Shown here: positions 1 to 5,612 of the stretch, in pieces
Position numbering within the stretch: position 1 is the stretch's first letter
Layout: each line of letters begins with the position of its first letter
Origin: Treponema sp. UBA3819
GTDB taxonomy: Bacteria; Spirochaetota; Spirochaetia; Treponematales; Treponemataceae
DNA length: 8,960 nt
Direction of reading: 5' to 3'
Assembly: GCA_002369025.1 (NCBI GenBank)
Contig: DFDV01000101.1
Span: forward strand, 1 to 8,960
The notes under the pieces: generated by a model
Databases searched by the model: none
Told to the model about the DNA's origin: nothing
What the model saw: the letters and a program-made list of their open reading frames with translations, nothing else
Position numbers and translations under genes: made by a program

Positions 1-41
1 CAATCAATTATCAAGCGGAGCCTTCTCATCTGAAAACAAAC

Positions 42-133
42 CACAGATGTACACGGATTAACACGGATGAGGCACAGATAAAAAAAATAAAAAATATCCG
101 TGTCCTATCTGTGTCTATCTGTGTCTATCTGTG
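42..133. repeat. Imperfect inverted repeat (dyad) of ACACGGAT / ATCYGTGT units around an A-rich centre
   Basis: The left arm (42-80) carries four units in the ACACRGAT orientation and the right arm (95-133) carries the reverse complement. Aligned by hand, the arms match at 29 of 39 positions, and five of the ten differences would be G-U pairs in an RNA. The spacer at 81-94 is nearly all A. Unit ends fall at 48, 58, 68 and 79 on the left; unit starts fall at 96, 107, 117 and 127 on the right. The steps 10, 10, 11 are therefore mirrored by 11, 10, 10 about a centre at 87.5. Such a dyad could be a long hairpin in DNA or RNA or a symmetric protein-binding site. Its function is unknown. Confidence 0.75.
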
Positions 134-165
134 TCTATCTGTGTCTATCTGTGTCTATCTGTGTC
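105..165 (+). repeat. Six perfect tandem copies of a 10-bp unit (CTATCTGTGT)
   Basis: Six identical decamers run head to tail from 105 to 164, and the next base continues the unit. They overlap the right arm of the dyad at 42-133. The perfect identity here, against the degenerate copies on either side, suggests recent expansion by slippage. Ten bases is close to one helical turn, so each copy would face the same side of the DNA. Open frames through this stretch give a ten-residue periodic peptide and are not credible genes. Confidence 0.9.
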
Positions 166-276
166 AAAACACCCGTGTCCCATCTGAGCCAATCAGTGTA
201 TATCTGTGTTCATCTGTGTCAAAACCACCGCATCCGTGCCTCATCTGCGTACATCTGTGTGTATCTGTGTCAAACC
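166..276 (+). repeat. Degenerate continuation of the decamer array with a higher-order period of about 51-55 bp
   Basis: Diverged decamers continue, with ATC cores at 182, 192, 202, 212, 232, 243, 253 and 263. The string ATCTGTGTCAAA recurs at 157, 212 and 263, so the array also has a longer period of 55 then 51 bases made of several decamers. The array stops about 16 bases before the -35 box proposed for proC. Apart from the repeats and that promoter I see nothing in bases 1-322; bases 1-41 hold no recognisable gene end or terminator. Confidence 0.7.
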
Positions 277-292
277 GTGCATAGGGGTGTGA

Positions 293-321
293 TTGCAGGG
301 ATAGGGCGAAAACAGTACAAT
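293..321 (+). promoter_or_regulatory. Predicted sigma70-type promoter of proC
   Basis: TTGCAG at 293-298 and TACAAT at 316-321 are separated by exactly 17 bases, close to the TTGACA/TATAAT consensus. Transcription should begin about seven bases after the -10 box, at 328-329, which is the ATG at 329. The message would then be leaderless. The same box pair and spacing recur in front of the ACT-domain gene, which strengthens the call. Confidence 0.6.
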
Positions 322-328
322 AATGGGT

Positions 329-1144
329 ATGAGCACTTTTGATGTAAATATTGCCTGTATTGGTTGCGGTGTAATGGGGGGAGCCCTGGTCCGCGCCATG
401 ACTAAAATTGTCGATCCTAAAAAAATCACGGTAAGCGCAAAGCATTTTGATGAGGCAAAGGCCTTTTCTGATGAAACAAACTGCAATGCCGTTGTCTCAA
501 ACACGGAAGCCGCAAAAGGCGCAAAATATGTCTTTATCGCCGTAAAGCCCGCCTTTGTCGCTGATGTTCTTAAGGAAATTGCCCCTGCCCTCTCAGATGA
601 TGCAGTCATCATTTCCATGGCGGCGGGAATTAAACTGGAATCAATACAAGCCGCGCTGGATGGAAAAGAGCGGGCTCTTATCCGCATCATGCCAAACATG
701 CCTGCCGCCGTTGGAGAAGCAATGATTGCCCTCTCTGCAAACAGCGCGGTCAGCGAAAAAGATGTGGCTGAAGCAAAAAGCCTGCTGGAAGCCGCCGGCA
801 AGGTAGAAATTGTTGATGAAAAACTCATGGACTGCGTAACGGCGGTGAGCGGCTCAGGTCCCGCTTTCGTATTCATGTTCATAGAAGCCATGGCAGATGT
901 GGCCGTCAAACTGGGAATGCCCCGGGCACAGGCTTACATCTATGCCGCACAGACCCTTAAAGGCAGTGCAGAAATGGCCTTGCAGACAGGAAAGCATCCG
1001 GCCGCCCTTAAGGACTCAGTCTGTTCTCCTGCAGGCACTACAATAGAAGGAGTTGTCGCCCTGGAGAAGAATAATTTCCGCAACAGCGTGATAGAAGCCG
1101 TTAGCGCCGCATACAGACGTTCCGTAGAATTGGGAAAGAAATAA
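329..1144 (+). CDS. proC: Pyrroline-5-carboxylate reductase (ProC)
   Basis: Catalyses the last step of proline biosynthesis in the cytoplasm, the NAD(P)H-dependent reduction of 1-pyrroline-5-carboxylate to L-proline. The 271-residue protein has the usual family length. Residues 12-20 (GCGVMGGAL) form the dinucleotide-binding glycine loop after the first beta strand. A conserved motif VSGSGPAFVF starts at residue 173. The family signature runs from about residue 229 (DSVCSPAGTTIEGV), including the Pro-Ala-Gly-Thr-Thr stretch near the active site. An in-frame ATG at 323 would add Met-Gly, but it lies two bases after the -10 box and upstream of the expected transcription start, so 329 is preferred. 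Neither start has a Shine-Dalgarno sequence. The gene stands alone, convergent with nnr, and follows the decamer repeat array. The product is certain; the exact start is less so. Confidence 0.96.
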   Translation: MSTFDVNIACIGCGVMGGALVRAMTKIVDPKKITVSAKHFDEAKAFSDETNCNAVVSNTEAAKGAKYVFIAVKPAFVADVLKEIAPALSDDAVIISMAAGIKLESIQAALDGKERALIRIMPNMPAAVGEAMIALSANSAVSEKDVAEAKSLLEAAGKVEIVDEKLMDCVTAVSGSGPAFVFMFIEAMADVAVKLGMPRAQAYIYAAQTLKGSAEMALQTGKHPAALKDSVCSPAGTTIEGVVALEKNNFRNSVIEAVSAAYRRSVELGKK

Positions 1145-1182
1145 AGCACAAAAATACTTTTTTACGCCCTACAGACAGAAAA
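1145..1182. terminator. Possible weak bidirectional terminator between convergent proC and nnr
   Basis: The 38-bp gap between the two converging stop codons contains a run of five A, the triplet TAC, and a run of six T (about 1150-1163). An A-T hairpin of this kind gives a T tract for proC and, read the other way, one for nnr. There is no GC-rich stem, so it is a poor intrinsic terminator, and the call rests mainly on position. Confidence 0.25.
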
Positions 1183-2688
1183 CTACAGCCTTGCCACTGC
1201 TTCAATCAATGAAAGCGGGGTGAGGCTGTAATCATTTTTAAATGCCTGGGAAGCAAGAGCGTGGGCAAGACTTCCGTTTATGGCAGCATCCAGACTCTTG
1301 CAGCCCTGGGCAAGCAGAGCGGTAATGAGCCCCGCAAGAACATCCCCGCTGCCCGCTTTTGCAAGGGCATTACTTCCCAGTGGATTAACATACAGCCTGA
1401 ATTCAGAGCCGTCAAAGTGACCGATCATGGGATTTGCGCCCTTTACCAGAAGGACACATTGTGGGAAAGTACGGCAAAAATACTCAATCAGCTGGGGACG
1501 ACGGTTCAGGCAGTCAGCAACAGAATAGTCTCCCAGTCCAAGATTATGCAGCAGAGCCTGAAATTCCTTTGGGTGGGGCGTCAGCACACTTTTTTCTGTG
1601 CGGGCTTTCAGAAATGCCTGTAAGTCTGAAGCGTACAAGGCATCTGCATCCAGCAGGCAGGGAATTTCCTTGTGTTCAGAAAGCCAGTCCAGATATGGCT
1701 GGATTTTTTCATCACTTCTCCCCAGACCCATGCCCAGTGCAAGCGCACTTGTGTTTGCAGGAAAATCGCCTGAAGTCATCAGTTCCGGGGTCACCTGGGG
1801 AAGTTCTGTTTTGTCAAAGGAAGAGCCCAAACGTACCAGAGTCACCAGACCCGCGCCAAAATGCAGGGCAGCCTGTCCCGCAAGGCAGGAGGCACCAATT
1901 TTTTCGCCGCTTGCCACCGCCACATGACCGAAAGAACCCTTGTTTACTTTCTGCTGCTTGCGGTGAGGAAGATGCAAATCGCCTGCTTCCAGCAAAAATG
2001 CAGAGACTTTACCGTCAGATTCAGGCGCGGCGGCTTCAAAAAGGGCACGGCTTATACCAAGATTTTCACATACAACCTGCCCCGCAATATCCTTTGCCTC
2101 ATCACTGTAAAGTGAACATTTGAGGGCGCCCATCGTCACTGTTTTTGTGGCAGAAAAAGCACCTTCCGCCACCGTGCCGTCCTCACGCAGACCTGTCGGC
2201 AGGTCACAGGCAATGCGCACTGCCTCAGATTCGTTTGCCAGCCTGCAGAGTCGGGCGCTTTTTTCGTCAAGATTTCCGTGAAAGCCGCTTCCAAAAATAC
2301 AGTCGGCAATGAGGTCTGCCTTTGAAAAAAGATTTTTTTCTGCATCTGCGGTCATATCATCAGTGGAAAGACATTCCACTCCGCATTTTTTTGCCCGTTC
2401 AGCCTGAAGCTTACACAAATCGCTTTTGGGCGGGACCAGTGCAATCACCAGAGGCCGCAGGGCTTCCCCGTCTGCCGCACGGCGAGAGGATAGTCTGCGG
2501 GCAAGTGCATAGCCGTCAGCCCCGTTGTTTCCGCTGCCACACAAAATGACAATCTTCTTTGCTTCTGCCTGCAGGACAGAACTTTCCAGTGCGGCGGCGG
2601 CATTTTCCATCATCACTTCTTCGCTCAGACCGTAGGCTTCTCTTGCCGCCTTATCCAGAATTCGTGTGTCAGTAAACAGTGATTGCAT
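1183..2688 (-). CDS. nnr: Bifunctional NAD(P)HX epimerase / ADP-dependent NAD(P)HX dehydratase
   Basis: A metabolite-repair enzyme. The N-terminal domain interconverts R and S forms of hydrated NAD(P)H, and the C-terminal domain removes the water using ADP, restoring NAD(P)H. At 501 residues it matches the fused two-domain form (YjeF/Nnr). In the epimerase domain (about 1-215), GSGNNGADG lies at 51-59 and ACDLPTGL at 160-167. In the ribokinase-like dehydratase domain (about 230-501), KGSFGHVAVASG lies at 250-261, LLDADAL at 345-351, TPHPKEF at 370-376, VKGAN at 415-419, and the ADP-binding and catalytic motif ALAKAGSGDVLAGL at 441-454, with Asp449 the likely catalytic residue. Both halves look intact. 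It starts 20 bases after the ABC ATPase stop with a good Shine-Dalgarno sequence, so it is probably the last gene of that operon. The link to transport looks incidental. Confidence 0.95.
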   Translation of the reverse strand: MQSLFTDTRILDKAAREAYGLSEEVMMENAAAALESSVLQAEAKKIVILCGSGNNGADGYALARRLSSRRAADGEALRPLVIALVPPKSDLCKLQAERAKKCGVECLSTDDMTADAEKNLFSKADLIADCIFGSGFHGNLDEKSARLCRLANESEAVRIACDLPTGLREDGTVAEGAFSATKTVTMGALKCSLYSDEAKDIAGQVVCENLGISRALFEAAAPESDGKVSAFLLEAGDLHLPHRKQQKVNKGSFGHVAVASGEKIGASCLAGQAALHFGAGLVTLVRLGSSFDKTELPQVTPELMTSGDFPANTSALALGMGLGRSDEKIQPYLDWLSEHKEIPCLLDADALYASDLQAFLKARTEKSVLTPHPKEFQALLHNLGLGDYSVADCLNRRPQLIEYFCRTFPQCVLLVKGANPMIGHFDGSEFRLYVNPLGSNALAKAGSGDVLAGLITALLAQGCKSLDAAINGSLAHALASQAFKNDYSLTPLSLIEAVARL

Positions 2689-2695
2689 GGCACTT

Positions 2696-2699
2696 CTCC
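2696..2699 (-). promoter_or_regulatory. Shine-Dalgarno sequence of nnr
   Basis: GGAG on the minus strand, seven bases before the ATG at 2688, inside the 20-bp gap after the ABC ATPase stop codon. It fixes the start of nnr and shows that this organism uses ordinary ribosome binding sites for genes inside operons. Confidence 0.7.
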
Positions 2700-2708
2700 A
2701 AAATCAGC

Positions 2709-3512
2709 CTATTGCAGCAGCATATTGTCGTTATTCACGTTTTTAATCGCACGGAAGCGGGCAATCAGTTCGTCCATGGTCAGTTTTGATTTTTCTTCCT
2801 GACCGATGTCCAGAATAATCTCACCCTTGTCCATCATCAGAAGACGGTTGCCGTAATCCAGGGCGTGCTGCATATTGTGGGTAACCATCATTACCGTAAG
2901 ACCATATTCTTTTGCAAAGCGCAGGGTAAGGCGCATGACCACATCTGCATTTGATGGATCCAGGGCGGCAGTATGTTCGTCCAGCAAAAGCAAGTCAGGT
3001 TTACTCATCACTGCCATCAAAAGGGTAAGGGCCTGCCTCTGTCCTCCGCTAAACTGCTCAACATTGTCGCCCAGACGATCTTCCAGCCCCATATCCAGAA
3101 CCTTAAGCTGTTTCTTGAACTCTTCCCGCATTTTAGTATTCAGGCTGATTTTCAGGCCCTTGGCACCTTTTTTGGAACAGATTACCATATTGTGTTCCAG
3201 GGTCATTTTGCCCGCCGTTCCCAGAAGGGGATTCTGAAAAATGCGTCCTATGTAGCGGGCTCTCTTGTATTCGGCGTCATTTGTAATATCTTTTGCCATT
3301 CCATTTTCTTCGCGGTCAAGCAGAATGTGACCCGTCGTAGGCTGCAGGGTTCCCGCGATGACATTGTAAAGGGTAGATTTTCCCGCACCGTTTGAACCGA
3401 TAACCGTGATAAAATCACCCCGTTTTATCTGGAGGTTTATATTTTTAAGGGCGATATTTTCGTCCGGTGTGTTTGCGTTAAATGTAATTCCTATATTTTT
3501 CAGTTCCAGCAT
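2709..3512 (-). CDS. ABC transporter ATP-binding protein (COG1101-like, putative amino-acid-type importer)
   Basis: Cytoplasmic ATPase that powers an ABC transporter together with the permease encoded just upstream. All motifs of a complete nucleotide-binding domain are visible in its 267 residues: Walker A GSNGAGKST (39-47), Q-loop glutamine 93 in IFQNP, signature FSGGQRQAL (154-162), Walker B LLLLDEH (174-180) with catalytic Glu179, D-loop ALDP (183-186), and switch His212. The overall sequence resembles the ATPase of uncharacterised COG1101/COG4120/COG2984 importers, some of which are predicted to carry tryptophan, tyrosine or other aromatic compounds. The substrate cannot be read from this subunit. 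It starts 62 bases after the permease stop with no strong Shine-Dalgarno sequence; a GGGA lies ten bases before the ATG. Translation may depend on operon coupling. nnr follows after 20 bases. Confidence 0.92.
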   Translation of the reverse strand: MLELKNIGITFNANTPDENIALKNINLQIKRGDFITVIGSNGAGKSTLYNVIAGTLQPTTGHILLDREENGMAKDITNDAEYKRARYIGRIFQNPLLGTAGKMTLEHNMVICSKKGAKGLKISLNTKMREEFKKQLKVLDMGLEDRLGDNVEQFSGGQRQALTLLMAVMSKPDLLLLDEHTAALDPSNADVVMRLTLRFAKEYGLTVMMVTHNMQHALDYGNRLLMMDKGEIILDIGQEEKSKLTMDELIARFRAIKNVNNDNMLLQ

Positions 3513-3543
3513 ACTTTTTAATCCCAGTCATTATTCAGTGAAA

Positions 3544-3571
3544 TTTCAAAAAGCGCAAAAAGGCTTTGAAA
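3544..3571 (-). other. Intercistronic stem-loop between the ABC permease and ABC ATPase genes
   Basis: TTTCAAA followed by AA and GC (3544-3554) is complementary to GC plus TTTGAAA (3563-3571), giving a nine-pair stem with a two-base bulge and an eight-base loop, just after the permease stop. There is no clear T tract, so it is not a convincing terminator. It could protect or tune the permease part of the message relative to the ATPase part, but it is A/T-rich and may be chance. Confidence 0.3.
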
Positions 3572-3574
3572 AAA

Positions 3575-4486
3575 TTACTTTGCAGGTCTCTTCAAATGCT
3601 CCCTGAACCAGCCTCTCAAATCTCTTTTGCTTATGATAAGGCAGACGATAATCAGAAGTCCGGTAATCAGTTTGAGGTCGTTGGAGTTCATGCCGATGTT
3701 GTAGCCGTAGCGGCGGGCAAAGTACATGAGGGCCCGGTAAACAATGGAACCCAGGAGCACGCGGAGAGTCTGATAGCCGATTTTATTAGACTTGAGGATG
3801 AATTCTCCCAGCATAAGGGAAGCAAGTCCAGAAACAACCACGCCCGTTCCGCTTCCCACATCAGCAAAACCGGAATACATGGCAAAGAGAGAGCCGCTCA
3901 AAGCCGCAAGTCCGTCGCCAAAGCAGATACCGACTCCCCTCACAAAACGAATGTCTACACCCTGACTGGTGACCATCTGAGGATTTGCCCCCAGAGCACC
4001 CATGGTAAGACCAAAATCTGTGGAAAAGAAGACATTCAAAAGAGTCACCAGGATCAAGACAAAAATCAGCAGAAATACAAAGATTGTCCAGTCACCCGGC
4101 AGCCCCACAGTTTTTGCCCATGCGATAAGGTTTGAAAAAATAGTCGGAATACGCAGAAAGGAAATATTGGCCTGATTTGACATGATTCTGAGGTTTACTG
4201 AATAGAGCATGGTCATCATCAGAATACCCGCAAGCAAATCAGGAATGCGAAGCTTGGTGTAGATGAGTGTGGTACAGAGTCCTGCCAGACAACCTGCAAG
4301 AAAAGCAATCATCAAGGCAAAAGCGGGAGGAATGCCGTGAGTCAGACAAGCCGCAAGGACACAGGCTCCGAGAGGAAAGGAACCGTCCACCGTCATATCG
4401 CAGAAATTTAAAACACGAAAAGTCATGAAAACACCGAGAACCATAATGCCGTAGATGAGGCCCTCAGTCAGAATGCCGGAAATCAT
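3575..4486 (-). CDS. ABC transporter permease (COG4120-like, BPD_transp_2 type)
   Basis: Integral inner-membrane subunit that forms the translocation path for the ATPase encoded downstream. The 303-residue protein is strongly hydrophobic, with about eight to nine membrane segments, and ends in a basic cytoplasmic tail (KRDLRGWFREHLKRPAK). Recognisable family stretches are FRVLNFCDMTVDGSFPLGA (23-41), LLAGILMMTMLYSVNLRIM (84-102) and GALGANPQMVTSQGVD (163-178), typical of permeases paired with COG1101 ATPases and COG2984 binding proteins. No binding-protein gene is adjacent: the next gene upstream is the rhomboid. The start at 4486 has no Shine-Dalgarno sequence but lies seven bases after a good -10 box, so the message is probably leaderless. 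The substrate is unknown; aromatic amino acids are a family-level guess. Confidence 0.9.
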   Translation of the reverse strand: MISGILTEGLIYGIMVLGVFMTFRVLNFCDMTVDGSFPLGACVLAACLTHGIPPAFALMIAFLAGCLAGLCTTLIYTKLRIPDLLAGILMMTMLYSVNLRIMSNQANISFLRIPTIFSNLIAWAKTVGLPGDWTIFVFLLIFVLILVTLLNVFFSTDFGLTMGALGANPQMVTSQGVDIRFVRGVGICFGDGLAALSGSLFAMYSGFADVGSGTGVVVSGLASLMLGEFILKSNKIGYQTLRVLLGSIVYRALMYFARRYGYNIGMNSNDLKLITGLLIIVCLIISKRDLRGWFREHLKRPAK

Positions 4487-4493
4487 ACTATGT

Positions 4494-4522
4494 ATAGTAA
4501 CACAGGAGAGAAAAATTGAAAA
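4494..4522 (-). promoter_or_regulatory. Predicted promoter of the ABC permease-ATPase-nnr operon
   Basis: On the minus strand TTTTCA (4522-4517) and TACTAT (4499-4494) are separated by 17 bases, each matching four of six consensus positions. The -10 box ends seven bases before the ATG at 4486, so transcription would start at or beside the ATG. It lies in the 78-bp gap after the rhomboid stop codon. I see no convincing terminator for the rhomboid gene in the same gap, so read-through is also possible. Confidence 0.4.
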
Positions 4523-4564
4523 GAGACTTGCAATCCAGTGTCAGAAAGACCTTGGGATTCAGCC

Positions 4565-5290
4565 CTACAATTCAAGCGTTCCGATTACAGTGCTGTCGTC
4601 CTCTGTGGGGCCGCGGGAGGGAATGGCATCGTAAGGGGTATAGCGCTGTTTTTCCCGGGTATTTTTTTCGGGAGTACTTTTCTCGGGAATGCTTTTTTCT
4701 GGAGCAGATTTTTTTGCCGCCTTTTTTTTAGGTGCAATCAGGAATCCAAAGAGGGAACCGCAGAGTCCGCCCGCAATATGAGCAAAAGTAGCAACATTAG
4801 CCGCCTTTGCGCTGGACAAGAGTTCACGGCCGATATAAATGGCGATGATAAAGAGAAAGGAAACTGGTATCTCACCCTTTTCAATAGTAGAAAGAGAGGC
4901 CAGCACAATCATCATGAAGACAATGCCGCTTGCACCCACTAAAGGTGAAGGAATAAGGCAGGCATTGATAACTCCCGTCACCAGAGCCGTAATCGTCATC
5001 ATCAGGGCAAGCATGGGAGAGCCGTAGCGTTCTTCCATCAGGGGGCCCAGAAGCAGGATAAATGAAAAATTTCCCAGAAAGTGACCCCAGTCCGCATGAC
5101 CGAGAACATGAGTAAAGAGGCGCAGAAAATTGAGGGGCGAATGATAATCAAAGGGAGCCCCCGGTGCCGTAAAAACCGCAGGAATAAGATGATACTGCAA
5201 AAGTTTATCCATAAGCAGAATGAGCGCACAAAAGATTGAAAAGGTCAGAGTGACCGGCGCATTGTAGGAAAGATGCCAGCGTTTTTTCAT
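4565..5290 (-). CDS. Rhomboid-family intramembrane serine protease with repetitive charged C-terminal tail
   Basis: Membrane protease that cleaves substrate transmembrane segments with a Ser-His dyad inside the membrane. The 241-residue protein has the six-segment rhomboid core (about 12-187). GASG at 119-122 supplies catalytic Ser121, HIAGGLCGSLFGF at 171-183 supplies catalytic His171, and GHFLGNFSFILLLGPLMEERYG (parts of 69-90) supplies the conserved His70 and Asn74 and the following acidic pair. All key residues are present, so an active protease is expected. After the last membrane segment comes a tail of about 55 residues, rich in Lys, Pro, Glu and Ser, that includes a five-residue repeat. 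No Shine-Dalgarno sequence precedes the ATG. The gene is transcribed divergently from the ACT-MATE pair. The substrate is unknown. Confidence 0.9.
   Translation of the reverse strand: MKKRWHLSYNAPVTLTFSIFCALILLMDKLLQYHLIPAVFTAPGAPFDYHSPLNFLRLFTHVLGHADWGHFLGNFSFILLLGPLMEERYGSPMLALMMTITALVTGVINACLIPSPLVGASGIVFMMIVLASLSTIEKGEIPVSFLFIIAIYIGRELLSSAKAANVATFAHIAGGLCGSLFGFLIAPKKKAAKKSAPEKSIPEKSTPEKNTREKQRYTPYDAIPSRGPTEDDSTVIGTLEL
4649..4708 (-). repeat. 15-bp coding tandem repeat in the rhomboid tail (S-x-P-E-K units)
   Basis: Four 15-bp units encode residues 196-215, reading Ser-Ala-Pro-Glu-Lys, Ser-Ile-Pro-Glu-Lys, Ser-Thr-Pro-Glu-Lys and Asn-Thr-Arg-Glu-Lys. The first three are close copies; the last is diverged. 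The length is a multiple of three, so copy-number change would lengthen or shorten the tail without breaking the frame. The tail is predicted to be disordered and probably cytoplasmic. Confidence 0.8.
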
Positions 5291-5295
5291 ACTTT

Positions 5296-5325
5296 ATTGT
5301 CGGAATATTGCGGTTAAAGTTTAAA
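5296..5325 (-). promoter_or_regulatory. Possible promoter of the rhomboid gene
   Basis: On the minus strand TTTAAA (5325-5320) and GACAAT (5301-5296) are 18 bases apart, each matching four of six consensus positions. The -10 box ends five bases before the ATG. It overlaps the better promoter for the ACT gene on the other strand. The call is weaker than for the other promoters because both boxes are imperfect and the spacing to the ATG is short. Confidence 0.3.
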
Positions 5326-5336
5326 TCCGCTACAAT
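5308..5336 (+). promoter_or_regulatory. Predicted sigma70-type promoter of the ACT-MATE operon
   Basis: TTGCGG at 5308-5313 and TACAAT at 5331-5336 are separated by 17 bases, the same arrangement and -10 hexamer as in front of proC. The -10 box ends six bases before the ATG at 5343, so the transcript should start at the A of the ATG or next to it. No Shine-Dalgarno sequence is present. Confidence 0.6.
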
Positions 5337-5342
5337 AGAAGC

Positions 5343-5612
5343 ATGAACGCAATTATTACTGTAGTCGGCAGCGACAAAGTTGGCATTATCGCAAAAGTTA
5401 GTGCCCTGCTTGCGGAACACAAAATCAACATCGCAGACATCACACAGACCATTCTTTCCGGCAATTTTGTCATGATGATGATGGTCAATATGGACGAAGC
5501 GGATATTTCCATTGACGCCCTCCGCACCATTCTGGAAAAAACCAGTGAAAAAATGGGCGTGGAAATCAACATCATGGCGGAAAAAGTCTTTTCGTCAATG
5601 AACCGTATCTAA
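5343..5612 (+). CDS. Small ACT-domain protein (UPF0237 type)
   Basis: An 89-residue protein consisting of essentially one ACT domain, the fold that commonly binds amino acids or other small ligands and often dimerises. The opening MNAIITVVGSDKVGIIAKVS, with Gly-x-Asp-Lys-x-Gly-Ile at 9-15, followed by the helix ALLAEHKINIADI (21-33) and the strand region MMMMVNMDEA (44-53), is typical of the UPF0237 family (GcvR-like ACT proteins). Length agrees with that family. In many bacteria this gene precedes a UPF0210/PFL-family gene (recollection), but here it is followed directly by a MATE exporter, whose ATG shares a base with its TAA. It may sense an amino acid or act as a regulatory subunit; the ligand cannot be read from the sequence. 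The start sits just behind the promoter, with no Shine-Dalgarno sequence. Confidence 0.9.
   Translation: MNAIITVVGSDKVGIIAKVSALLAEHKINIADITQTILSGNFVMMMMVNMDEADISIDALRTILEKTSEKMGVEINIMAEKVFSSMNRI

Noticed and set aside
42..276. CRISPR array
   Set aside because: Units are only 10 bp with no unique spacers of 25-40 bp, and there are no cas genes in the window.
100..342. 80-residue open frame through the repeats on the + strand
   Set aside because: It is a by-product of the 10-bp repeat, which gives a ten-residue periodic peptide with no start signal, and it overlaps the proC promoter and start.
241..909. 222-residue open frame antisense to proC
   Set aside because: It lies opposite a certain gene, is low-complexity Ala/Ser-rich, has no family resemblance and no ribosome binding site that I can see.
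1434..2123. 229-residue open frame antisense to nnr
   Set aside because: It is a shadow of the nnr coding sequence, with Pro/Gln/His-rich composition typical of antisense frames.
3518..3550. Separate promoter for the ABC ATPase
   Set aside because: A TTGAAA -35-like box is followed after 17 bases only by TGGGAT, a poor -10 match. Co-transcription with the permease is the simpler reading.
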